This document shows positions 26,959 to 36,156 of a DNA stretch of 64,000 nucleotides, one piece after another; the stretch's first letter is position 1, and each line of letters begins with the position of its first letter. The position numbers and the translations under genes were made by a program. The stretch is from Flammeovirga pacifica (GTDB lineage: Bacteria > Bacteroidota > Bacteroidia > Cytophagales > Flammeovirgaceae). Under the pieces are notes generated by a model. The model did no database searches. It was not told the origin of the DNA and saw nothing but the letters and a program-made list of their open reading frames with translations. The stretch lies in the NCBI RefSeq assembly GCF_000807855.2, contig NZ_JRYR02000001.1, forward strand, positions 2,515,898-2,579,897. The letters run 5' to 3'.

Positions 26959-29900
26959 TTATTTTTGTTTGTAGTAAATACCAATTAAGAGAAGTATTAC
27001 GAGAAGAACTCCAAGTGTAACTCCTATTTCTGTGGTAGTTAAACCTTCTTCCATTTTTAAAGAATTATCCACATTTTCTTCTTGAATCACTTCTTTTTCG
27101 AGTTGGATACTCTTCTTTTCTTTCACATTAGTAGGTTGAGGTGTTGATAACTCCCTAACTTTTGCTATTTGCTGTTGATAACTTTCTTTTAACTGTTGAT
27201 TCGTTGAGTTATTAACAATAAAATCTTTCAATTTCATGTTATCACACACAAACTCGCTACAACCGGCATTGTGTTTCTCAATCATTTCTTGATGCACCTC
27301 GACCAACTTCTCTATTTGTTCTTTGCTTGCTTTCCAATAGCCTTTACGAATCGTTTCCAACATCACAGCTGTCACTTCTTCTAAAGCATATGGATTTTCT
27401 CTTTCAAAGAACTCCTGTGTATTTAAGTTGTATTTATCTTCAACCAATACATCCATCAAATCATCCCAAAGGTGATTATCAATTTCTTTGGGTTTCATCA
27501 CGTTCCAACCATAGGTATTGCGTATGGTTTCTGCTACATTTTCTGCACTTGTTGCTCCTTCTTTCATCATCCCTTTTAGGTATTTTGGATTCAATAAAGT
27601 GGAACGAGCTTCAACCATCAAGGCTTCTTTTACCCCTTGAATTTTTACGTTATTGGCATTTCTATAATCATTAAAATAGGCATCAGGATCTTTACCGGTT
27701 GTATGACGAACAGCCATGCTTAATCCACCCATAAACTCATATACGTGATCTAAACTTAAACCACCCCAAGTATTACTTTGTCTTGGTTGCACTACAACAT
27801 CTGTATTTTGAAGAGCTGCTTCAAAAATACCTTCGGCAAATTCTCCCCAATCTTCTTCTCCATAAACTGCCCCCATGTTATTGATATAGGTAGTCGCTAT
27901 CTGATCTTCCGATTCCCAACGATCTCCCTTTTCTACCAATCCCATAATATTTGTTCCGTAGTTACCATTAACTCCACCAAAGACTCTGTCTGCCGCAAAT
28001 CGCTGTGCTTTCTGTGGCGACATTCCCTTTTCCTTTAAGTATCGTTCTGCATCGGCAACTCCGGTTTTTACAAAGTTTTCTACAAGCTCATCTGCATTGG
28101 CTGCTAATTTCACTGCCTTATTAATCAAGAACATTCTCGAAGCTGCTAAATCTCTAAACTGACCTGCAGTTTGAACGACAACATCTACTCTTGGACGGTT
28201 CAATTCTTCAGATGGAATCAACTGTACATCCATCACTTTTCCATAAGGACCTCGAACGGGTTCAACACCTAATAGGTAAAGAATTTCGGCAAAAGTAGCT
28301 CCTTCTGTTTCTATAAAACTACTTGCCCATAAGGTAAAGCTGACTTTCTTTGGATAAACTCCATTTTTAGCAAAATGCTGCTCTAATAACTTTTTACCTA
28401 AAGATTTCCCTAACTCCCAAGACTCTTTAGATGGAGTTGCTTCTGCATCTATAGAATATAAATTTCTACCTGTTGGAACAGCGAATGCATTAGCAATAGG
28501 ATCTCCTCCTGAGGTGGGTAATATATGTCCTCCTCTTAGTCCGTTCACCAAAGATAATTGCTCTTGTCGAGTACTAATCTTTAGATTTCCTTTCGATTTC
28601 ATCAGGTTTTCTAACCCAGTAAAAACGTTCTGGACATTCTGAGTATATAACATTTTGGTTCTTGCTTTTGCACTTTTCTTTTGTGCTGCAGCCCTTTGTT
28701 TTAATAACTCCTCTTTAGGTATATCTAATTTCTTTTTTATTTGTGATGCCCCACTTTTACCATCTACTTTTTTCTTTTGATGCTTTTTCGCATGTGCCTT
28801 AGCTATCGATTCTTGTTCTTTCCAAGCCTCAATTTTATCTAATCTCTCCTTTTTGATCATTTGATGTTGTGCCTGCTGTAAAGTGACTTTATTCGAGAGT
28901 AACTTTTTCAATAGCTCTTTTGAGGGTTGACGATAATATTTATCGAAGTATCGTGCATCTTCTGCTTGTTTTTTATCAATAATACCATCAGCTACATCTA
29001 ATTGAGCTAAACTGTAGGCTATTGGATCTAAAGACATCAGTAAGGCCGTTTCATTCAATTGTTTTTCAGAATATAGTCTACCTAAACTATACAAGCCATT
29101 GGCTACTTTAGAATTGCCAATTTCCTCCACATATTGCGATATAACAAATAAAGAAGAGTCGCTTACCTCTCCAGAAAAATCCAGTTGTAAGTCTTCATCA
29201 ATATTCATTTGCTTTGCCAATTCGACTACCGATTTTTTATATTTCGATTTCAAGTTAGGGTTCTCTACACTGTAGAATTTGTCTAACTTTTCTTCTAATA
29301 TTTTTAATTCATTATGCACATCACCTTCAGTAAAAGGAGCAGTTAAATGTGTTACCGTTGTGGCATAACTTCTACGTTTTGCAATTATTCCTTCTCCAAT
29401 ATTACTGATGGTATACACATAAAAATGGGGTATATTGCCGATTAATGCATCACTCCAATCATTGGACGATAAACCTACTTGTTTTCCCGGTGTAAACTCT
29501 AAACTACCATGAGTACCAAAATGGATAATTGCATCTGCTTTGAACGCATTTTTTGTCCATAAATAAGAAGCTATGTACGGATGAGGAGGAGCCGCTTTTG
29601 CTCCGTGTACTAACTTGAAACTATCATCCCCTAAACCGGGCATAGGTTGAGGCAACAAGACTACATTTCCAAAATCCAACCTTGAAACAGCAATGTATGC
29701 ATTGTCCTTTTCTTTTACAGAAAGATAATCTCCCGGAGCATCACCAAATTTCTTGACTACCTCACCATAAGCACTTTTTGTCAAATCTTTAGACGTCCAT
29801 TGATTATAACTCATGGTATCGACTAAAACAGGATCTGCTGTTTTCACAAAATCATCAAATTTCCCTTTTGCATAAGGCCCTAATACCAATCCATTTTTCT

Positions 29901-31167
29901 GAATTAGCTGATGGAAAGCCTTCTGATCTTTAGGCATATTGTCTACTTTAAAACCTTGGGCTTTCAACATTTTTAAAGTGTTGTAAAGCGATTGTTCCAC
30001 TTCTAAATTCGAAGCAACCATAGCATTCATCCCTGGTCCTTTAAAATAGTAAATAGCTATTTTTTGTTCTGCTTTCGGTTTCTTTTTAATAGTGATATAG
30101 TTTTTACATCTATCGGCTAATCGATTGATTCTTTCTGGCATACCTTTAAATTTCAGGAAGCCAGATTCATCTTTCATTTCTACAGCAAAAGCATAAGGTG
30201 CAACTGCTCCATCCAATTCTGGCAGTACAACATTCATACTTAACATACCGCCAGACATTCCTTTCTGAGAGTTTTCCCAATCTTCTTTCTTCTGAAAAAT
30301 ACTCAAAGGAGACAAAACAGGAATATTACTTTCTTCTAACCATTTACCCACATCTTCTCTAGAGTGCCCTGCCAAACGACCGTGTGGCAAATACACAATA
30401 AGATCCGGTGAAGTTTCTTTCATCATCTTCACTCTATTTCTATGAGAGGTAATTGTAATTACATTTAAACCTCTTTCGAATAGTGCTTTTTGAAGATCAA
30501 ATATATGATCTGGATTGGCATTAAAAGGTCCCGGAACACTCGTTAAAAGTGCCACTGTGGGTTGTCCTTCTACATAGGTTTTATTCTTTTTCTGATCAGC
30601 AATTACTTTATTCAATTCTGTAAATGCTTTTGTGGTACCCATACTTAAATAGGCATCTTCAGGAATAATTTCCGGTGATTTTACTTGTGGAAGAAACCAC
30701 GTTTTTTTATCAACATTTACTCTTGAAAAATTTAATAATTGATGATAATTTTCTTCCCCACCATTATCCATATAGGTTTCAATGGCTATTTCAGATACAG
30801 AATCGATATTACTTAGTCTATTGTAATCATCATTATTTGATGCATACACATACACTTTCGTACCACGATGACCTGCTTTCATCAAAGATCGTTGTTCATC
30901 TGCTGAAAGTGATAACCCTCGACCAAATAGGTAAATCACGTCATAGCTAGATGCTTGATCTATATCTTTTTTTGAAAGGGAATTGATTTCTATCCAATCG
31001 TTATCGTTTACTTTGTTGATTTTTGATAACTGGAATTCAGAGAAATCAATAAAGGCAATTTGTGTTACGCTTACTTGAGTTGCATAATACAAATACACCA
31101 AAAGTGTCGCTAAAAATACGCCACCAAATGATAGTATTTTCTTTTTATTCTCTTTGATGAATTTCAT
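26959..31167 (-). CDS. hmuS: HmuS, CobN/BchH-like chelatase-family protein
   Basis: 1402 residues, the size of the large subunit of cobalt/magnesium chelatases. It has an N-terminal membrane helix (about 12-30), a CobN body with the hallmark IIHFGTHGSLEFTPGKQ near residues 545-562, and a C-terminal helix (about 1380-1398, GVTLGVLLVILLLIGIYY). Both ends anchor it in the membrane, unlike soluble CobN. HmuS in haem loci is thought to act in reverse, removing iron from haem in the periplasm; this is family knowledge, not read from the sequence. A Lys-rich insertion occurs near 790-845. An inverted repeat lies in the 83-nt gap before it. Confidence 0.88.
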   Translation of the reverse strand: MKFIKENKKKILSFGGVFLATLLVYLYYATQVSVTQIAFIDFSEFQLSKINKVNDNDWIEINSLSKKDIDQASSYDVIYLFGRGLSLSADEQRSLMKAGHRGTKVYVYASNNDDYNRLSNIDSVSEIAIETYMDNGGEENYHQLLNFSRVNVDKKTWFLPQVKSPEIIPEDAYLSMGTTKAFTELNKVIADQKKNKTYVEGQPTVALLTSVPGPFNANPDHIFDLQKALFERGLNVITITSHRNRVKMMKETSPDLIVYLPHGRLAGHSREDVGKWLEESNIPVLSPLSIFQKKEDWENSQKGMSGGMLSMNVVLPELDGAVAPYAFAVEMKDESGFLKFKGMPERINRLADRCKNYITIKKKPKAEQKIAIYYFKGPGMNAMVASNLEVEQSLYNTLKMLKAQGFKVDNMPKDQKAFHQLIQKNGLVLGPYAKGKFDDFVKTADPVLVDTMSYNQWTSKDLTKSAYGEVVKKFGDAPGDYLSVKEKDNAYIAVSRLDFGNVVLLPQPMPGLGDDSFKLVHGAKAAPPHPYIASYLWTKNAFKADAIIHFGTHGSLEFTPGKQVGLSSNDWSDALIGNIPHFYVYTISNIGEGIIAKRRSYATTVTHLTAPFTEGDVHNELKILEEKLDKFYSVENPNLKSKYKKSVVELAKQMNIDEDLQLDFSGEVSDSSLFVISQYVEEIGNSKVANGLYSLGRLYSEKQLNETALLMSLDPIAYSLAQLDVADGIIDKKQAEDARYFDKYYRQPSKELLKKLLSNKVTLQQAQHQMIKKERLDKIEAWKEQESIAKAHAKKHQKKKVDGKSGASQIKKKLDIPKEELLKQRAAAQKKSAKARTKMLYTQNVQNVFTGLENLMKSKGNLKISTRQEQLSLVNGLRGGHILPTSGGDPIANAFAVPTGRNLYSIDAEATPSKESWELGKSLGKKLLEQHFAKNGVYPKKVSFTLWASSFIETEGATFAEILYLLGVEPVRGPYGKVMDVQLIPSEELNRPRVDVVVQTAGQFRDLAASRMFLINKAVKLAANADELVENFVKTGVADAERYLKEKGMSPQKAQRFAADRVFGGVNGNYGTNIMGLVEKGDRWESEDQIATTYINNMGAVYGEEDWGEFAEGIFEAALQNTDVVVQPRQSNTWGGLSLDHVYEFMGGLSMAVRHTTGKDPDAYFNDYRNANNVKIQGVKEALMVEARSTLLNPKYLKGMMKEGATSAENVAETIRNTYGWNVMKPKEIDNHLWDDLMDVLVEDKYNLNTQEFFERENPYALEEVTAVMLETIRKGYWKASKEQIEKLVEVHQEMIEKHNAGCSEFVCDNMKLKDFIVNNSTNQQLKESYQQQIAKVRELSTPQPTNVKEKKSIQLEKEVIQEENVDNSLKMEEGLTTTEIGVTLGVLLVILLLIGIYYKQK

Positions 31168-31198
31168 TCTAATGAGTTTGTTTGACGCTTAGTAATCA

Positions 31199-31230
31199 AA
31201 GAACGACGAAAGAATATCCCCGCCGTTCTT
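31199..31230 (-). other. intercistronic hairpin, hmuY-hmuS
   Basis: Inverted repeat AAGAACG/CGTTCTT (extended by a second CG pair after one mismatch) with no T-run after it on the minus strand. It may protect the upstream hmuR-hmuY part of the transcript from 3' decay rather than end transcription. Confidence 0.5.
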
Positions 31231-31250
31231 ATTTCTCTTTCTATTACATT

Positions 31251-32333
31251 CTAATTGTTTTGAATCAATTGATATTCAAATGTTGGATAGCCATTTTGAC
31301 CATCTTTTGAATAAGTAAGGAATCTTAATTTATAGTTGTTTCCTTCCTCATCGTTTACGACAAAAGTGATATGACTATATACTTTATAAACACCGTCTCT
31401 GTGTGGAGTTTGAATGTGAAACCATTCTTTACCGATTATATTTCCTTGGGTAGTTTTCTCAATGTCATTTACATTTGATGCAGTGATTTCATCAAAATTA
31501 CTATCCTCAATAGTCAGTTTGTTGATTTCATGTTCAGGGTCATCATTCGCTTCCAAATCTGGGAAGTTTGATGATTTAGCTCCTTTAACTAAACCATTTT
31601 GATTGATAATTACTGAAGCATTCAATCTCATGATATCACAGTTGATACCTGGCATTGCTCCTGGACCTAAAGCTGAACATGGTGCACCAGTTCTTACGGT
31701 TACAGGCTTCAAAACGATATCCCATTTTGATGGCTCTACCTCGTTTACCTTATTTTCTACTGCAGAGAAATATACAAAACCAGCACTTTTTTCGATAGTT
31801 GTCGTTGCTTCATTCTCTCCATTCAGATCCGCAAATTTAATTACAACTTGAGAAGAAGAATTCTCTGAAATGATAAACTTTTTGAATCCTATCACTTTAC
31901 CTAAACCGTTAATACCTAGGTCTAAAATGTAAGGAGTGTTTAGCTCAAAATTATTTTTATTCCATGCCGTTAAGGTTAAATCGGCCGTTTCATCATCATA
32001 AAATAATTGTAAGCCTTGCACACTTTCTTCGTTGATTTCATCAAAATCCGTTTCAAGAGGCATAGCTAAAGCTACTTTCTTACCTGAATTTGAAATGATC
32101 GTCCCGTTTTGATCAAAAGCAATCTCCCAAGTATTTACTTCTACTGTAGATGTTTCACCTGTGTTTAAATCAACATAAACTTGATTTGACAATTGACCTG
32201 TTAACTCTGCGGTGATAATTTTACTATCGACGTTATCATCAGGAGGAATTGTATTAGAATCATCTGCCTCATTACAAGAGAATAAAGACAAAAGTAAAAG
32301 GCTGCTGAAAATTGTTGTATTAAATAACTTCAT
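31251..32333 (-). CDS. hmuY: HmuY-family haem-binding lipoprotein
   Basis: 360 residues with a lipoprotein signal (LLLLSLFSCNEADD). The HmuY pattern is present: an N-terminal ELTGQLSNQVYVDLNTGE, a Trp-containing WEIAFDQNG strand, a central segment with FVYFS, SKWDIVLKP and GINCDIMRLNASVIINQNG, and a C-terminal YKVYSHITFVVNDEEGNNYKLRFLTYS. HmuY is a surface haemophore that passes haem to HmuR. It is longer than the P. gingivalis protein (about 216 residues). It lies 11 nt after hmuR. Confidence 0.86.
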   Translation of the reverse strand: MKLFNTTIFSSLLLLSLFSCNEADDSNTIPPDDNVDSKIITAELTGQLSNQVYVDLNTGETSTVEVNTWEIAFDQNGTIISNSGKKVALAMPLETDFDEINEESVQGLQLFYDDETADLTLTAWNKNNFELNTPYILDLGINGLGKVIGFKKFIISENSSSQVVIKFADLNGENEATTTIEKSAGFVYFSAVENKVNEVEPSKWDIVLKPVTVRTGAPCSALGPGAMPGINCDIMRLNASVIINQNGLVKGAKSSNFPDLEANDDPEHEINKLTIEDSNFDEITASNVNDIEKTTQGNIIGKEWFHIQTPHRDGVYKVYSHITFVVNDEEGNNYKLRFLTYSKDGQNGYPTFEYQLIQNN

Positions 32334-32344
32334 TATGGATAATA

Positions 32345-34660
32345 TTAAAATTGATAACCTAATTTTATAAATAGTTGCGTCCCGTAATCGATAGGTCTTT
32401 CACCAGTACCGATACGCGATAAAATTCCTTTTGAACCGTCTCCATAGATATTCACCTTCGTGACATTCAATAAGTTTTTAGCTCCAGCTGTAACCAAGAG
32501 TTTTCTATTAAAAAATGGTTTGGTAGCCGTTAAATCCAATAAACTATAAGAGTCTAAAGTTTGTGTACCCACAGTGCCATCAGCTTCTTTTGCAAATTCT
32601 GCATACGGACTGTTGAACTTGTAGAATAGATTAATTTTAGTATCAAGTTTTTTAAGCAGATAGCTTGTTCTTAATGTAATTTCATAGCTATTAAAGAATT
32701 GTTCTGAAGCTTCTGAACCCGATCGGGCTAAAAAACTAAAACCTGGATCTATGGTTAATCTTGATTTATATTCTGTTGCTAAATTGATGGAGAAACCTGT
32801 CGATACAAACTCTTCGATATTATCATATGTTCTTACTACGGGTGTATTTTCAGGAACATCAGGAGGTAATAACGAACGGTCCATTTCCATCATTTCAATC
32901 TTATTTTTGATGTTGTTATAGAAAAGAGAAGTATTGATTGAATACCTCCAATCTCCCTTATTTATAGCGTAAGTTGTTTGAAAATTAAAGTTGTCACCTA
33001 CCTCTGGCGTCAGATTAGGATTACCTACGATATAGTGATTTTGATCTTGCATATGGTAGAACATTTCTCTCATCGATGGTACCCTATAACCTTTACCATA
33101 ACTTAGTCTGTATTGCCAATTTTCTGATGGCTTGTACAAAAGATTAAATGAGGGAACCAAAGGTAAATCTGCTCCTAAAAATTGTACTGCTCCATTATGA
33201 AAATAAGTATTGTAGGTATATCTAAATGCCGATTGAAAAGCCACTTTAGGAGAAATTTGCCACTTGTAAGCAGTATAAGCAGAGTATTCATCATATCCAT
33301 CGGCCGAACCAGATTCCACTCGTCCGCCCGCAGCTCTATTGACGTTGGCTTCATAACCAACTACCCAAGTAGAATTATTAGCACCAATTTCTGACAAGAT
33401 ATAACTCCCTCTAAATGTGGCTGTCAAAAAAGAAGTGGTATCATGATCTGATGCTGTATTGCTTAACCACTCCATGTTATAATCTAAATCTCTTACAAAC
33501 TTCTGAGTTTGTTGCTCATAATAAGAGATTCCGTTCATAAATTGAAGTTGACTTCTATGGTTCAGTTTCGCATCAATATTTATCCCCCCATTAATTCTAT
33601 GCGTTGTAAACTCGTTATCTCTAGCCATTTGACTCACCTTATTTATTTGAGAGTTCAAACCCAACTGCGATTCTCCTAAACCTTGTGCCTGTTCATAGAA
33701 TTGTTGATAGAAACCAGAAATAGCTACATTTTTGATTTGCTGTTTTACTCTCATATTACCATAATATTGAGTATTAGGTCGCCAAAACTTTCCTCTTTTA
33801 TTGGGGTCTAAATCATACCCTAAAAACTGGTTGCGTCCACCACTTAATGATAAAGAAGTATTTTTCCATCCTTTCCTTAAACTTGCATCAACATTAAACT
33901 TACCAACAGTTTCTGCATAAGTATTCACTCCACCTCTCCATGGATCGTCTAAAGAGGGCTTTTTAGTAATCAAATTGACTGTTCCGGCAAGAGCATTACT
34001 ACCATATTGTACGGATAAAGGTCCTTCAACAACTTCAATTCTTTCAATATCATTTAGGTTCAATTGATTCAAATCAACATCATCTCCACTACCACTTACT
34101 AATGGCAAACCATCCATCAGCATTTTTACATTCACACCTGATAACCCATTAAGGATAATTCTACTCCCTAAAACATTATCATGGATTACTTTAATGTTTT
34201 GTTGTTGCTCTAAGAGGTCGCTCATATTTACAGCTCCTCTTGCTTCTACTTCATCCACCCCAATTCTTTTGACTTTGTATAGAGATGCATTGGCTTTTGT
34301 GGGAACAAAACCACCCGTCACTACAACTTCGTCTAATTCATCAATTTTTTCATGCAAATGAAAAGAATAGTCTTTATTGGGTTTAATAGTAACAATAAGG
34401 TCTTCATAACCTAAAGCATGAAGCATTACTACGGCTTCATTTTGAAAAGTATTAATCAACTCACCTTTTTTTGATGTAGTTCCTAATAATACATTGTCCT
34501 TCACCGAAAAAACAGATACAGATTGTAAAGGTTGATTTCCTTCATCTGTAACTATTATTAGTCTTTCTGATTGTGCATAACCATTAAAATTAAACACAAG
34601 AATTACCAGCATTGTAATGTAAAGGATATTACAATTAATAGATATATATCTAGCAAGCAT
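32345..34660 (-). CDS. hmuR: HmuR-like TonB-dependent haem receptor
   Basis: 771 residues. A signal peptide and a short carboxypeptidase-like domain (about 30-110) are followed by the plug (about 115-230; YKVKRIGVDEVEARGAVNMSDLL and IERIEVVEGPLSVQYGSNALAGTVNLITKK) and a beta-barrel ending in the Phe of IKLGYQF. It transports haem across the outer membrane using TonB. It is the first gene of hmuRYSTUV. The promoter has a palindrome over the -33 box and another just before the start codon. Confidence 0.9.
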   Translation of the reverse strand: MLARYISINCNILYITMLVILVFNFNGYAQSERLIIVTDEGNQPLQSVSVFSVKDNVLLGTTSKKGELINTFQNEAVVMLHALGYEDLIVTIKPNKDYSFHLHEKIDELDEVVVTGGFVPTKANASLYKVKRIGVDEVEARGAVNMSDLLEQQQNIKVIHDNVLGSRIILNGLSGVNVKMLMDGLPLVSGSGDDVDLNQLNLNDIERIEVVEGPLSVQYGSNALAGTVNLITKKPSLDDPWRGGVNTYAETVGKFNVDASLRKGWKNTSLSLSGGRNQFLGYDLDPNKRGKFWRPNTQYYGNMRVKQQIKNVAISGFYQQFYEQAQGLGESQLGLNSQINKVSQMARDNEFTTHRINGGINIDAKLNHRSQLQFMNGISYYEQQTQKFVRDLDYNMEWLSNTASDHDTTSFLTATFRGSYILSEIGANNSTWVVGYEANVNRAAGGRVESGSADGYDEYSAYTAYKWQISPKVAFQSAFRYTYNTYFHNGAVQFLGADLPLVPSFNLLYKPSENWQYRLSYGKGYRVPSMREMFYHMQDQNHYIVGNPNLTPEVGDNFNFQTTYAINKGDWRYSINTSLFYNNIKNKIEMMEMDRSLLPPDVPENTPVVRTYDNIEEFVSTGFSINLATEYKSRLTIDPGFSFLARSGSEASEQFFNSYEITLRTSYLLKKLDTKINLFYKFNSPYAEFAKEADGTVGTQTLDSYSLLDLTATKPFFNRKLLVTAGAKNLLNVTKVNIYGDGSKGILSRIGTGERPIDYGTQLFIKLGYQF

Positions 34661-34680
34661 TAAATAAATGATTTAACAAC

Positions 34681-34835
34681 GCGACAGTGTCGCATTTAAA
34701 ATGTAAAATTTTTTAATTCGTTTGTGTAGTTTTTATATCATGCTTTTAAGAAAGTGTTTGTTGAAATGAATAACTAATAGAATAATATTTCTCAAAGATA
34801 GTAAAGTATAAATCATTTTTGCAACATTGTCGCAA
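34681..34835 (-). promoter_or_regulatory. hmuR promoter with two copies of a palindrome
   Basis: TATCTTTG (34793-34800, minus strand) is a full TAnnTTTG -7 match. The -33 TTG lies 21 nt upstream, inside the palindrome TTGCAACATTGTCGCAA (34819-34835). A second copy, GCGACAGTGTCGC (34681-34693), lies in the leader 20 nt before the start codon. Both fit GCRACAnTGTCGC. Sites over the -33 box and in the leader suggest a repressor, perhaps iron- or haem-responsive. Confidence 0.75.
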
Positions 34836-34897
34836 ATAAATGATGTTTATGAATTTTAATGAATTTACTATCTTAGTAATAAACAAATAACCCTGAA

Positions 34898-35890
34898 ATG
34901 AAAGCTATAACCTATCAATTCGAAACAGATCAATTTCAAATAGAAGAGATCGCTATTCCTGATATCGGAAAAAATGAAATCCTTGTAAAAGTAAAAGCTT
35001 GTGGAATTAATCCTGTAGATGCTAAAATTAAATTTTGGAAAGAAGCTCTCCCTACCCCTATTTCAACTCCATTTGTTGTGGGTTTAGATGTTGTAGGCGA
35101 AGTGGTAAAAATGGGCAAAAAGGTAAAAGGGTTCGCTAAAGGTGATGAAGTATTTTACCATGGTAATATGTTTCAACCTAATGGTGGTTTAGCTGAATAC
35201 GCTGTGCATGATTTCAGAACTGTTTTTCATAAACCATTTAATATAAAAAATAAAGAGGCGGAGGCAGCACCTTGTGCAGGATGGACAGCATGGAGAGCTT
35301 TGGTAGAGAAATTAAAGGTAAATGAAAATGATAAAGTACTTATTATTGGTGGTGCAGGAGGTGTAGGTTCTTATGCCGTACAAATTGCTAAACATGTATG
35401 TAAAGCTAAAAAAGTAATTGCAGTGGCTTCTTCACAAAAACATGATTATGTAAAGAGCTTGGGAGCTGATGAGGTCATCGACTATAAAAATACAGATGTG
35501 GTTAGTAGAGTAAAAGAACTGACTAAAAATAGAGGTGTTACAAAATCGTTTGATACTGTTGGAGATGATAATGATATTATTGCAGCCAATACTCTTGCCT
35601 TTAATGGTGAAATGTTGGAGCTCGTTGGTGTAGTTCGGCCAGAAAAATATGAGAACGTATTCTCGAAAAACATTACTTTTCATCAATTGGCTTTAGGTGC
35701 TGCACATGGTTTTGATAAACATAGTTTACAAACCATTATTGATGCTGCCAACGGTTTAACCAATGCCATGTTGAAAGGTAAAGTCAAAACTCCTCAATTA
35801 ATAACCGTAGATTTTGATGGAGCTATAGCTACTTTAAATTCTATTCTTGATCGTAAAATTACGGGTAAAGTGGTCTTAAAAGTGAGATAA
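34898..35890 (+). CDS. medium-chain dehydrogenase/reductase, quinone oxidoreductase-like
   Basis: 330 residues. An N-terminal GroES-like domain (ITYQFETDQFQIEEIAIPDIGKNEILVKVKACGINPVD) is followed by a Rossmann domain with the NADP(H) motif GGAGGVGSYAVQIAK near residues 150-165. The catalytic zinc ligands of alcohol dehydrogenases are missing, so it belongs to the zinc-independent quinone/enone reductase branch. The substrate is unknown. It is divergent from hmuR and shares the intergenic region with it. Its 3' end is followed directly by hairpin repeat B, which can act as its terminator. Confidence 0.86.
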   Translation: MKAITYQFETDQFQIEEIAIPDIGKNEILVKVKACGINPVDAKIKFWKEALPTPISTPFVVGLDVVGEVVKMGKKVKGFAKGDEVFYHGNMFQPNGGLAEYAVHDFRTVFHKPFNIKNKEAEAAPCAGWTAWRALVEKLKVNENDKVLIIGGAGGVGSYAVQIAKHVCKAKKVIAVASSQKHDYVKSLGADEVIDYKNTDVVSRVKELTKNRGVTKSFDTVGDDNDIIAANTLAFNGEMLELVGVVRPEKYENVFSKNITFHQLALGAAHGFDKHSLQTIIDAANGLTNAMLKGKVKTPQLITVDFDGAIATLNSILDRKITGKVVLKVR

Positions 35891-35902
35891 TCTTATTTCT
35901 TT

Positions 35903-35999
35903 AAAAAAACAGCCAAAATTACACTTTACTTTAATTTTGGCTGTTTTTTTATATACACCCATCTACTAAAACACCCAAATATCTACTTTAGTTTAATTT
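35903..35999. repeat. hairpin repeat, copy B
   Basis: Second copy of the element. A perfect 19-bp stem (35903-35921 with 35932-35950) surrounds the loop CACTTTACTT. The tail holds ATATACACCCATC and then AATATCTACTTTAGTTTAAT. The stem plus T-run would terminate the reductase gene. The tail contains TACTTTAG, one base from the -7 consensus, 150-160 bp before the TonB receptor. Confidence 0.82.
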
Positions 36000-36156
36000 A
36001 TAGGTAAATACTCCTTTCTAATTATCAATCCATTTTTCTCTTCATTTCGTCACTAATCAGAATTAAAATAAAAATTATTTCAAAAAAGAATAGGGGTCTT
36101 CTTTAACTTCCGTGTCATCATCATGAAAACAAAAATTACTCTCTCAAAATTAAAAC

